Source: an uncultured Clostridium sp. (GTDB lineage: Bacteria; Bacillota; Clostridia; Lachnospirales; Lachnospiraceae). From it: 47,730 nt of DNA. The stretch covers positions 1-47,730 of the forward strand of contig URNT01000026.1 in NCBI GenBank assembly GCA_900549235.1, given 5' to 3'. Of the stretch, positions 22,882 through 31,802 are shown one piece after another (positions within the stretch are counted from its first letter, which is position 1; each line of letters opens with the position of its first letter). Both the position numbers and the translations under genes were made by a program. Below the pieces are notes generated by a model. It had not been told where the DNA came from. It was given only the letters and a program-made list of their open reading frames with translations, and ran no database searches.

Positions 22882-25287
22882 TCATAGCTCTCCGGTATCT
22901 AAAACCGGAAGCCCCCGAAACAGTTCGAGAAGCTCAGGAGTAAGTTTATTCTGAAGAAGTACGAAACTGTGTCCCCGATCACTTCCATAACTTATAGAAA
23001 AATTCACATAATCTCCCAAAGCCGCTTCCTGATTCAGGATATTCATATAATATTCACTATTTGTCACAGAGGCATCCAGAAGAAGGGAAATTTCATCCCG
23101 TCCGTCAAACAGCAGATCCCCATCCTCCTGATAGTATGGGTTAACCGCCTGTACAGTCTGGATCTCCTCCTCCGACAGCGGCAGGGACAGCCAGCCCCGT
23201 ATTTCACTTATGTCCTCCGCCTTTAAGTAAGTTCCCGGCAGGATCTCCCGGCTTTCAAGAGCCGCAATGGTCCGCCTGAAGGAGGGATATACCGGCCAGT
23301 AGTCCGTAACACCAAGCGCTTCTGAATCCATATGGCCCAGACTGTCTCCTCCCAGTATGAAGGCAGTATGATCATAGTCCCTTTCCGCATAATAATCATA
23401 AGTCGTCTTGTTTATGAAAGCCAGACTTCCCACAGGGCTTTCCTTCAGCCTGGTGTCTATAGTCAGCTCCTTTAAATCCTGCTGATATGCAAGCAGAATC
23501 TCTGATACATCCTGGCTGTCCTTGCAGATGGCCTGGATCACATCAGCTTCCCTGTACACCACAGAGCCATACTCCTCAGGACTCCGGTCCAGTACATAAT
23601 AGGCTTTATTTCTGTATTCCTCCTGATCCCACAGCTCTCTGTAGGCATCCATCACATTGGACAGATACAGAGTGTAACAGCGGCTTACAGAACGGCCGTT
23701 TTTCAAATGATAGGTAATGGTCATAGAGGTGCTGAACTGATCCTCCCCTAAGGTCTCCTCATCCTCTCCCAGCTTTCCTGCTATAAAGACAGAGGTCGGG
23801 CCATCCGCTCCTCCAATGATCCCGGCTGCGGAGACATCGTGATCCATATCCATGGCAGAATAGACCTGTGTCTGGATCTCCATCCTGTCCTCCCGGCCCT
23901 CAAGGGTTTCTTTTCTTCCCTCTTCGGCCAGAACCAGGGCCGATGAAAGCTCCGTGATCTTCATATCATCCCGAATCATCTCAGAAAGCCTTTGGGTCAG
24001 CCAGGCCTTCCGCCCATTCTCCTCCACCAATGCCGCTTCTCCTGACAGCCAGCTGGTATCCGCTCCCAGCTCTATGGATACAGACGCGATCTTATCTTCC
24101 TCTGGCATATAGGAATCGAAGCCATACCAGTCATATCGGAAGCTGAAAAACAGCATAAGCCCTGCCACAGCGCAAAGTCCCATCTGCAGCCTGTGGGAAA
24201 ACAGCTTTCTAAAATCAAAGTGATAAATGATCTCTATGATGCAGTGTCCCAGAACCACTGCCGCGAGAGTCCCAAAAACTGCCCAGTGATTTTTCCTCAT
24301 AAGTCCCCAGAAAAACATGGAGCCTGCCAGGCTGCCCCCCAGTACCAGAAGGATCCGTACAGGCGCCATACTCCTTTTAAAGGCCATGGCCTTTCCCGCA
24401 GCCTCAGAGGGACGCATCCTGTACAGCTGAAGGTCCAGAAGGCTGATGGCCAGGAACGCGAAAAACGTGTTAACCACCACAGCCGTATGACTGCCAAGAG
24501 CTTCCATATTCCAGCCCACAGCATCTAAATAAGCGCTGATGGGAGACACATAGTACACAGCGTGTTCAAAGGGCGAGATCCACAGCTCATAAGGGATCGT
24601 AACGAAAAAGCTGCGGCAGTAAGCGTCCAGAAGCATCATCATCCCAGGCAGAAAGAAGAAAAATACGCCGGTTCCCAGAACACCTACCACCAGATTCCCA
24701 GTCATCATCACCGCCAGGACCACTGTACTGTACAAAAGCCCGAAATACAGCAGATGGAGCAGGCTGCTCCGGGCCATCACCCCGATGATCTCTCCCAAAG
24801 GAACGCCGTAGGCCGCCGACATCACTGCCGTCACCACAGAAACGATCAGATAGACACCTGCCATGATCAGGATGCCGTCTATGTACTGCACGCCAAACAG
24901 CAGCTCTCTGCGTACCGGGATACTGTGGTAAAAATCCACCTTTCTTTTATTATAAAGGTAGGAAAAGCCTGTAATGCCTATGAGCACCGCCGCTGTGATC
25001 ACCAGCAGCACTACAAATCCATCGGCGAACTCCACCTGCTCTAACACAACCTTTGTCTTAAGCTCCGTCAGCTTACTGGCAAACTCCTGGGCAGAGAGAG
25101 TTCCGTCCTGAACAAAATACTCAAAATCATTATACCGGTAATACTGGCTCTGAGCCGCGTCTTCCATAAGAAGGGCCAGCTTTACAGGCATCACAAAGAA
25201 GAAAGCCAGAAGCATCAGGGCGATGACCCAGATCCTGCGCTTCATATCCTCCCGCATTAATTTAAAGAACAAGCTTCCTGATGTCAT
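22882..25287 (-). CDS. ABC-2 type transporter permease with large C-terminal ectodomain
   Basis: About 801 residues from the ATG at 25287 (GGAGG nine bases upstream). The N-terminal part (to about 410) has about eight transmembrane helices, the first near residue 18 (IWVIALMLLAFFFVMPV), with the long FADGFVVLLVITAAVLIGITGF segment typical of ABC-2 permeases. The C-terminal half is soluble and probably extracytoplasmic, like DUF6449-type permeases. It includes GIIGGADGPTSVFIAGK (489-505), a motif otherwise familiar from the beta subunit of sodium-pumping decarboxylases. It overlaps the ATPase gene by 26 bp. Together with the YtrA-like regulator this resembles Ytr- or bacitracin-type ABC systems acting in envelope stress. 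Confidence 0.83.
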   Translation of the reverse strand: MTSGSLFFKLMREDMKRRIWVIALMLLAFFFVMPVKLALLMEDAAQSQYYRYNDFEYFVQDGTLSAQEFASKLTELKTKVVLEQVEFADGFVVLLVITAAVLIGITGFSYLYNKRKVDFYHSIPVRRELLFGVQYIDGILIMAGVYLIVSVVTAVMSAAYGVPLGEIIGVMARSSLLHLLYFGLLYSTVVLAVMMTGNLVVGVLGTGVFFFFLPGMMMLLDAYCRSFFVTIPYELWISPFEHAVYYVSPISAYLDAVGWNMEALGSHTAVVVNTFFAFLAISLLDLQLYRMRPSEAAGKAMAFKRSMAPVRILLVLGGSLAGSMFFWGLMRKNHWAVFGTLAAVVLGHCIIEIIYHFDFRKLFSHRLQMGLCAVAGLMLFFSFRYDWYGFDSYMPEEDKIASVSIELGADTSWLSGEAALVEENGRKAWLTQRLSEMIRDDMKITELSSALVLAEEGRKETLEGREDRMEIQTQVYSAMDMDHDVSAAGIIGGADGPTSVFIAGKLGEDEETLGEDQFSTSMTITYHLKNGRSVSRCYTLYLSNVMDAYRELWDQEEYRNKAYYVLDRSPEEYGSVVYREADVIQAICKDSQDVSEILLAYQQDLKELTIDTRLKESPVGSLAFINKTTYDYYAERDYDHTAFILGGDSLGHMDSEALGVTDYWPVYPSFRRTIAALESREILPGTYLKAEDISEIRGWLSLPLSEEEIQTVQAVNPYYQEDGDLLFDGRDEISLLLDASVTNSEYYMNILNQEAALGDYVNFSISYGSDRGHSFVLLQNKLTPELLELFRGLPVLDTGEL

Positions 25288-26161
25288 AACCAGCCACCTC
25301 CGTTTCACTGATAAAAATCTCCTCCAGAGAAAGAGGAATACACTCAAAAAATACCGGCTCATAGGAAGCCATCACCGCTTCCACCTCTGCCCTTGTGCCT
25401 CTTACCGTTATGGTGTAGAGCCGGCCCCGCTTCTCGGCGCTGATCTGATCCAGATCCTTCAAATCCTCCGGCTCCATCCCCTCAGAAAGGACACACTGGA
25501 TCTTGTGGATGTTCAGCTTCATATCGTCCAGCTCCTTTGACAGAAGCATCCCGCCCTTGTGGAGAAGGCCTACATGATCGCAGATGTCCTCCAGTTCACG
25601 CAGGTTGTGGGAGGCGATGATAGGCGTCAGGTTCCGGTCCTCCATATCTGCCGCAAACAGGCTCTTTACCGCCTGGCGCATCACCGGATCCAGGCCGTCA
25701 AAGGTCTCGTCACAGAACAGGTAATCCGTCCCCGCGCAGATACCGCAGATAACAGAAACCTGCTTTTTCATTCCCTTTGAAAAGGTGTGGATCCTCCGTT
25801 TCTCATCCAGACTGAAATTTTTCATCAGCTTGTGAAAGCGCTCTGTATCAAACCGGGGATACACCTTTCTGTAATACTCCATCATCTCCAATGGAGTGGA
25901 ATTATGGAAAAAATACTGTTCGTCAGAAATATAAAAAAACCGCTTCTTTGCCGACACATCCTCATATACCTCCCTGCCGTCAATGGTGATATGTCCCTGA
26001 TCCGGCTTTAAAATACCGCTGGCCAGCCTTAAAAATGTGGATTTGCCCGCTCCATTGGTTCCGATAAGGCCAAATACACAGCCCTCCCGGATCTCTGCGT
26101 TTATATGGTCCACTGCCACTATATCATCAAACTGCTTCGTCAGGTCCACTGCCTTTATCAC
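25262..26161 (-). CDS. ABC transporter ATP-binding protein (YtrB-like)
   Basis: A 299-residue ATPase. Walker A is GTNGAGKST (about 34-42), Walker B is YLFCDETFDGLDP, and the signature is the variant FSKGMKKQ, common in BcrA/YtrB-like proteins. The switch His appears in PIIASHNLRELED. The C-terminal 90 residues are an accessory domain of unknown role. The GTG start at 26161 follows AGGAGG by eight bases. It overlaps the regulator gene by 35 bp and the permease gene by 26 bp, so the three are translated as one unit. The substrate is unknown. Confidence 0.92.
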   Translation of the reverse strand: MIKAVDLTKQFDDIVAVDHINAEIREGCVFGLIGTNGAGKSTFLRLASGILKPDQGHITIDGREVYEDVSAKKRFFYISDEQYFFHNSTPLEMMEYYRKVYPRFDTERFHKLMKNFSLDEKRRIHTFSKGMKKQVSVICGICAGTDYLFCDETFDGLDPVMRQAVKSLFAADMEDRNLTPIIASHNLRELEDICDHVGLLHKGGMLLSKELDDMKLNIHKIQCVLSEGMEPEDLKDLDQISAEKRGRLYTITVRGTRAEVEAVMASYEPVFFECIPLSLEEIFISETEVAGYDIRKLVL

Positions 26162-26555
26162 TGCTCTCTCCTCCTTTCACCGCGCCTGCCTTCAGCTCCT
26201 TATCATACCGCTCCAGACGCGTTCTCATCTCCTCATATCCCACACCGATACGGAATCCATATTTTACCGCCTCATCAAACTGCTTCCTCCACTCCTCCTT
26301 CATACCGATCCGTATCCGGCTCCAGTCTGCCACAAAACTCCCCTTCCCCTTCACCGAATAGATATATCCCAGACGCTCCAGCTCTCCATAGGCTCTCTGG
26401 ATGGTATTAGGATTGATGGACAGCTCTGTGGCAAGGCTGCGGACAGAGGGAAGCTGTGTATCCTCAGGCAGAGCCCCCTGAAACATAAGCTCCTGAAGCC
26501 GCTCTATCACCTGCTCATACAGAGGCCGCCTGTCCCTGTAATCCAGCACGATCAT
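26127..26555 (-). CDS. GntR-family regulator, YtrA subfamily
   Basis: A 142-residue repressor. Residues about 1-70 form the GntR winged HTH (PLYEQVIERLQELMFQGALP, LPSVRSLATELSINPNTIQR, then GYIYSVKGKGSFVAD). The short C-terminal helical region (about 70 residues) lacks the large effector domains of FadR, HutC or MocR types, which places it in the YtrA subfamily. The ATG at 26555 has AGGAG nine bases upstream. An upstream in-frame ATG at 26603 would put the operator inside the gene. It leads the operon with the ABC ATPase and permease, which it probably represses. Confidence 0.88.
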   Translation of the reverse strand: MIVLDYRDRRPLYEQVIERLQELMFQGALPEDTQLPSVRSLATELSINPNTIQRAYGELERLGYIYSVKGKGSFVADWSRIRIGMKEEWRKQFDEAVKYGFRIGVGYEEMRTRLERYDKELKAGAVKGGESSDKGSGPDEAV

Positions 26556-26582
26556 ACTGTCAGTCTCCTTTCCTTCTGTGTC

Positions 26583-26609
26583 AACTGTATTAATCATATT
26601 CATACAGTT
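26583..26609. promoter_or_regulatory. Candidate YtrA-type operator
   Basis: A perfect inverted repeat AACTGTAT-N11-ATACAGTT lies 28 bp upstream of the GntR/YtrA start. Its inner geometry, TGTA-N13-TACA, is the same as the B. subtilis YtrA site as I recall it (AGTGTA-N13-TACACT). Autoregulation of the ABC operon is the likely role. Confidence 0.6.
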
Positions 26610-26680
26610 ATCCTGTACTTAGAATACCACAAAGAGATCTTCCCCACAACTGACATTTTTCTTAAGAATTTCTGATGGCA

Positions 26681-26721
26681 ACACAAAAGGCTGCCGGAAT
26701 CCCTCACAGGTTCCGGCAGCC
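26681..26721 (-). terminator. Terminator of pckA
   Basis: An 11-bp perfect stem (GGCTGCCGGAA, 26689-26699 with 26711-26721) follows the pckA stop by 23 bp; TTTTGTGTTG follows on the minus strand. Confidence 0.75.
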
Positions 26722-26743
26722 CAAAGACTTATCACAGATGTAA

Positions 26744-28348
<1,605 letters not shown>

Positions 28349-28415
28349 AGTTACATTAACCTCTTTTCTGTGATATGATATGTGTGGAATGGTAATAAAA
28401 ACCAAACTTAACGTT

Positions 28416-28444
28416 ATTATCTCACCATTTTGTTAAAAAGTCAA
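28416..28444 (-). promoter_or_regulatory. Promoter of pckA inside the end of the kinase gene
   Basis: TTGACT (28444-28439), a 17-bp spacer and GATAAT (28421-28416) on the minus strand. The -35 and spacer use the last codons of the ribokinase-type gene, so pckA can be transcribed independently; no terminator separates the two genes. Confidence 0.65.
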
Positions 28445-29342
28445 CAATTTCCTGTCGTTCCGGCATGGATGGCGTCGTTCCAAGACGCTGGACCGAAAGG
28501 GCTGCCAGAGCACTTGCAAAGCGCGCGGCCTCCCATAGATCTTTCCCCTCTGAAAGAGCGGCCAGAAGCCCTCCGTTAAATGCATCTCCCGCTCCTGTGG
28601 TATCCACTGCCTCTACCTGAAAGGCCGGGATGATCTCCTCTCTGCCCTCTGCTGATACAAACACGCCCTTAGAGCCCAGGGTGATAACCACCTGCTTTAC
28701 ACCCTTGTTATAGAAATATTCTGCCGCCCTTTTAGCTGACTCAAGATCCGTCACCTCAATTCCCGTAAGTTCCCTGGCCTCCACCTCATTAGGCGTTACC
28801 ATAAATACCTTTGAGAGGAAGTGGTCGCTGACCGGTCCGTAGGGGGCTGTATTTAAAATAATCTTCGTGCCATGCTTTACTGCAAGCTCTGCCGCAAGCT
28901 CATTTGCCTCCTGATTCACCTCCAGCTGCATCAGGATATAATCCGCCTCACGGATCAGAGGCTCGATCCCTCTTACCTCCTCCTCTGTTATGGTATGGCA
29001 GGCGCCCGGCACAATGACGATCTCATTCTGGCTGGTGCCCTCGTCCACAAGGATCAAGGCCGTTCCCGTCTCTGTATTCTCATCCACAAGCATATAGCCC
29101 CGGTTCATCTTAAGCTCCTCCATGGTCTTAAGGGCAACCTCCCCAAAGCTGTCCCGGCCCGTCTTTGTAACCATGGTCACATCGGCTCCGGCCTTGTGAG
29201 CCGCCACGCACTGGTTAAACCCCTTGCCTCCGGCTCCCATTTTAAAAACAGATCCCTTCACTGTCTCCCCCGGTTCGGGAAGATGGGGACTCCTTGCCAT
29301 CAAATCCACTACAAAACTCCCAAATACCACTGCTTTTCCCAT
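28422..29342 (-). CDS. PfkB-family sugar kinase, ribokinase-like
   Basis: A 306-residue kinase. The N-terminal substrate motif is KMGAGGKGFNQCVAAHKAG (family GGKGANQA). The C-terminal ATP/anion-hole motif DTTGAGDAFNGGLLAAL contains the catalytic Asp. Other blocks are NTAPYGPV and VTPNEVEARELTG. Ribokinase phosphorylates D-ribose at O5, but close relatives use other sugars or nucleosides, and no ribose transporter or rbsD is nearby. The YhcH-type gene upstream hints at a sugar-acid or amino-sugar role. A terminator separates it from that gene. Confidence 0.85.
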   Translation of the reverse strand: MGKAVVFGSFVVDLMARSPHLPEPGETVKGSVFKMGAGGKGFNQCVAAHKAGADVTMVTKTGRDSFGEVALKTMEELKMNRGYMLVDENTETGTALILVDEGTSQNEIVIVPGACHTITEEEVRGIEPLIREADYILMQLEVNQEANELAAELAVKHGTKIILNTAPYGPVSDHFLSKVFMVTPNEVEARELTGIEVTDLESAKRAAEYFYNKGVKQVVITLGSKGVFVSAEGREEIIPAFQVEAVDTTGAGDAFNGGLLAALSEGKDLWEAARFASALAALSVQRLGTTPSMPERQEIVDFLTKW

Positions 29343-29375
29343 AGACTTCTCCTTTATATGTTCTTAAATAATGCA

Positions 29376-29418
29376 AAGAAAGAAAGCGGGGCAAACTGGC
29401 TGTTCCGCTTTCTTTCTT
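29376..29418 (-). terminator. Terminator of the YhcH-type gene
   Basis: A 14-bp perfect stem (29376-29389 with 29405-29418, AAGAAAGAAAGCGG arm) with 15-nt loop begins 10 bp after the YhcH-type stop. The stem's T-rich 3' arm and following TGCATTATTT supply the tail on the minus strand. Confidence 0.75.
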
Positions 29419-29428
29419 ATAAAAATAC

Positions 29429-29893
29429 TTAATCCTCTTTGATCTTTACAATAACCTTTTTAATAGGAGCCGCCTCACCGTTCATCGCCTTTGGCTTGTG
29501 AGCGTCCCATGGGCTGAAGATCAGATACTGGTCTGCCTTTGCCACTACCTGCAGTCCTGGTGTGGTGTTCTCAAAGAACACAACATCCTTATCAGGATTG
29601 TAGGGGGTCTTAACGGTCATTTCATGTACAGGAGCGTATGTCATGATCTCGCTTCCCTCGATCACATACTGAATATCTGTATAGTGCTCGTGAGCCTCGT
29701 ACTTTGCCTCCTCCCACGGAATGGTGGTGTAGGCAGTTACATTGGCATATACATTTACACCGTCGATCTCATACTTGCCCGGTTCTAAAGCAGCAAGATC
29801 CGTGTTCTGCAAAAAGTCAACCGCTTTGGCATACCTTCCCTCAATGCCTAAATTCCTGTAGAAATCCAGATTTTTCTTTTCATCAAAAATCAT
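29429..29893 (-). CDS. YhcH/YjgK/YiaL (DUF386) family protein
   Basis: A 154-residue cupin-like protein of the YhcH family, whose members include proposed sugar anomerases such as NanQ in sialic-acid use. Recognisable blocks are EAHEHYTDIQYVIEGSEIM, whose histidines probably bind metal, and QYLIFSPWDAHKPKA near the C-terminus. The ATG at 29893 follows AAGGAGAGTGGGACA. A promoter at 29936-29965 and a terminator at 29376-29418 make it monocistronic. Substrate unknown. Confidence 0.88.
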   Translation of the reverse strand: MIFDEKKNLDFYRNLGIEGRYAKAVDFLQNTDLAALEPGKYEIDGVNVYANVTAYTTIPWEEAKYEAHEHYTDIQYVIEGSEIMTYAPVHEMTVKTPYNPDKDVVFFENTTPGLQVVAKADQYLIFSPWDAHKPKAMNGEAAPIKKVIVKIKED

Positions 29894-29935
29894 TGTCCCA
29901 CTCTCCTTTGTAGTATAATCCTGTAGACATCTTCT

Positions 29936-29965
29936 AGTATACACCGGATAAGGCAGAAAACTCAA
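29936..29965 (-). promoter_or_regulatory. Promoter of the YhcH-type gene
   Basis: TTGAGT (29965-29960), an 18-bp spacer and TATACT (29941-29936) on the minus strand, 43 bp upstream of the start codon. Confidence 0.6.
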
Positions 29966-29980
29966 TCCCTTTTACTGGGT

Positions 29981-30817
29981 TTATTTAAAAAATTCATGGC
30001 CGTCATGGGCAAACAGGTAGGTAAGCTGTCTGTCAAACCAGGAGGAGGCTCCTCCGGAGGCTCTGCGGTTCATAAAGTACAGGGCCCCCTGAGAATAATC
30101 CTCTCCCTCCAGCGCGCGGTCCACACATTCGATGGTCTCCGCTGATACCTTGACCGAATTGATGGTGCCGTTGGATACCGGCTGGAACTGGGATGGCTGG
30201 TATACAACTGACTTAACGGAATCCGGGAACCGGTCTGACAGCACACGGTTAATGATCACATCCGCCACCAGAATCTTGCCCTTTTCATCGCAGATCCCTG
30301 CTTCTGCCTGAACGATGCGCAGCATCACCTGGTAGTCCTCGTCTGATACCTGGATCCGCCTTGCGGCCCTGCGCTCCTCCTCTGCCTTTCTTCTTGCTTC
30401 TTCTTCCTGCTTTTCTTTTAAAATCTGTTTCTGCAGCGCCTCGATCTGGGTCTGCGCCGCTGCCTGTTTCCTCTGCTGTTCACGGACACTCTGCTCTAAC
30501 AGGGCGCCAGCTAACTGCTGGCTCTCGCTGTCTGTATTTAAAAGTCCGAATTGTATTTTTGCTTCAGTAACAAGACTGCTTCCTTCCTGCTCTTCCGTTT
30601 CTTCTGATGATCCCTCCTGGCTTTCATCTGCCACAGGCGCTGCCAGGGCATTTCTGCCGCTGCCGCCAAAGCCGTTAGCTGAAAACGCGACAATGGCAAC
30701 CACCATCGCTCCGGACATCAGAACCGCGGAAGACCGGTGCATCTCCTTCGTTACCCGTATGGCAAATGACTTAACAAAGAGAAATACCGACTGAAGGAAT
30801 GAATGTAATGTAAGCAT
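29981..30817 (-). CDS. SleB-type cell wall hydrolase with N-terminal membrane anchor
   Basis: A 278-residue protein. A hydrophobic segment near residues 33-52 (AVLMSGAMVVAIVAFSANGF) acts as signal or anchor. A Glu/Gln/Lys-rich coiled-coil stretch follows at about 100-160 (QKQILKEKQEEEARRKAEEE). The C-terminal 120 residues are a hydrolase_2/SleB domain: MLRIVQAEAG with the probable catalytic Glu, GKILVADVIINRVLS and the SQFQPVSNG motif. SleB domains cut muramic-lactam peptidoglycan in the spore cortex, but vegetative relatives also exist. The promoter looks sigma-A-like rather than sporulation-type. The ATG at 30817 follows GAGGAG. Confidence 0.87.
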   Translation of the reverse strand: MLTLHSFLQSVFLFVKSFAIRVTKEMHRSSAVLMSGAMVVAIVAFSANGFGGSGRNALAAPVADESQEGSSEETEEQEGSSLVTEAKIQFGLLNTDSESQQLAGALLEQSVREQQRKQAAAQTQIEALQKQILKEKQEEEARRKAEEERRAARRIQVSDEDYQVMLRIVQAEAGICDEKGKILVADVIINRVLSDRFPDSVKSVVYQPSQFQPVSNGTINSVKVSAETIECVDRALEGEDYSQGALYFMNRRASGGASSWFDRQLTYLFAHDGHEFFK

Positions 30818-30880
30818 ACATACTCCTCTTTCCTGGGGGCTTCCCCCCACTTAATGTGTATTTTCCGGGATGTACGGGTA

Positions 30881-30909
30881 ATTATATGGGATTTGACTTT
30901 TCACGTCAA
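30881..30909 (-). promoter_or_regulatory. Promoter of the SleB-type gene with internal inverted repeat
   Basis: TTGACG (30909-30904), a 17-bp spacer and TATAAT (30886-30881) on the minus strand. An inverted repeat TTGAC-N7-GTCAA (30893-30909) covers the -35 and spacer and could be an operator. Confidence 0.65.
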
Positions 30910-31240
30910 CAGAGATTTAACATTTTTGTCATGTTTTTTATCGACATTTTGCTGTAGATTTTTATTTTTGTATTATATGTATGTATATTTGCAGTTTTTT
31001 AGCGTTTTATTGTAGTTAATGTTGATTTTATTTTTACATTTTTATTACATTATTGTTAATATTTTATTGTAGTGCATAATTTCCGTTTTTTGGGTTTTGT
31101 ATTATGTGAACTATTTTTTACTGTTTATTGATATATTTTACTCTTATTTGAGATAAGAAATAAGTGGGGAAATTTGTCGGATTTTGGGATGGTTCCCCAC
31201 TTTTACACAATCTAACAGAGTTTGAACTTCATCAAATAGA
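30910..31240. other. AT-rich non-coding stretch upstream of the SleB-type gene
   Basis: No credible gene in about 330 bp. The bases from 30915 to 31160 are far richer in A and T, mainly T on the plus strand, than anything else in the window. The word TTTTATTGTAGT occurs at 31005-31016 and again at 31062-31073, with other partial copies (TTGTTAAT, TGTAG) nearby. It may be intrinsically bent DNA or a binding region for a nucleoid protein; nothing further is visible. Confidence 0.5.
31162..31202. other. Hairpin AAGTGGGGAA ... TTCCCCACTT
   Basis: A 10-bp perfect inverted repeat (31162-31171 with 31193-31202) with a 21-nt loop at the edge of the AT-rich region. T-rich sequence on either side leaves open a terminator role in either direction. 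Confidence 0.45.
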
Positions 31241-31290
31241 AAACCTGCTGTTAATAAGAGAACTTCTATTCCCACATTAACAGCAGGTTT
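31241..31290 (-). terminator. Terminator of the broken lipoprotein gene
   Basis: A 15-bp perfect stem (31241-31255 with 31276-31290; arm AAACCTGCTGTTAA plus one pair) begins six bases after the restored stop codon of the lipoprotein frame. TTTTCTATTT follows on the minus strand. Confidence 0.7.
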
Positions 31291-31296
31291 GGCTTG

Positions 31297-31619
31297 TCAA
31301 GTACCCGGCTGAACGAACCCAAAAGCTTCTATATTTTCGCAGGTCAAAGCCTCTGCACTTCCATTATCATAATAGCGTACACTTGGAAATTCCCGTAATT
31401 CAATATAGCAGGTGTCTCCATCACAGTCTAAAACAAATTCTTCCGTTCCAGCCATACTGGCGTTGGACCAGCTGATCAGCTGCTCTTCTCTGCCATCTCT
31501 GTCTGCTGTTCTAAAGCCCCTGTTTTCTCTGTGTTAAACACAGCGTCCCGCTTCCGGCAGCCGGCGAGAAGCAGGCTGGACGCAAATACAAAACCAATTA
31601 CCACACTGAATCGTTTCAT
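31297..31619 (-). pseudogene. Small lipoprotein gene broken by a one-base frameshift
   Basis: The ATG at 31619 (AGAGGTGACC before it) starts a lipoprotein signal peptide, MKRFSVVIGFVFASSLLLAGC, with the lipobox LLAGC cut before Cys. The frame runs into TGA at 31478-31476. In the -1 frame, coding sequence continues without a stop to 31297: REEQLISWSNASMAGTEEFV, then DCDGDTCYIELREFPSVRYY and an end at FGFVQPGT. The total is 323 bp, so restoring one base gives exactly 108 codons. A promoter precedes and a terminator follows, so the gene was recently whole, or this is an assembly error. Runs AAAA and GGGG between the two frames are likely sites. Function unrecognised. Confidence 0.75.
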
Positions 31620-31681
31620 ATGGTCACCTCTCATAAAAATTGTCTGAAAGCAGCTTCTGCTCATGGAATCAGTTATATCAA

Positions 31682-31710
31682 AATATAGTATTTCCACATT
31701 AAGAAAACAA
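31682..31710 (-). promoter_or_regulatory. Probable promoter of the broken lipoprotein gene
   Basis: TTGTTT (31710-31705), a 17-bp spacer and TATATT (31687-31682) on the minus strand, about 60 bp before the start codon. The -35 is weak. Confidence 0.45.
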
Positions 31711-31735
31711 TACCTTACTCCACCACTCCAAACAG

Positions 31736-31773
31736 AAAAAGCGCCCCAGACCCCCGGCTTTCCCGGTTGTCTG
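31736..31773 (-). terminator. Terminator of the rnf operon
   Basis: A two-part stem: CAGAC/GTCTG outside (31747-31751 with 31769-31773) and CCGG/CCGG inside (31754-31757 with 31763-31766), separated by a symmetric two-base internal loop. TTTTT follows at 31740-31736 on the minus strand. It lies 29 bp after the rnfB stop. Confidence 0.7.
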
Positions 31774-31802
31774 TGACACTTTTTCTATCACTCACTATCC
31801 TC

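Noticed and set aside
26555..26603. A longer GntR protein starting at ATG 26603
   Set aside because: That start lies inside the inverted repeat and lacks a ribosome-binding site; the start at 26555 has AGGAG at nine bases and matches family N-termini.
31476..31560. Programmed -1 frameshifting in the lipoprotein gene
   Set aside because: No classic X-XXY-YYZ slippery heptamer with a following pseudoknot was found; the exact 108-codon fit after adding one base favours a mutation or read error.
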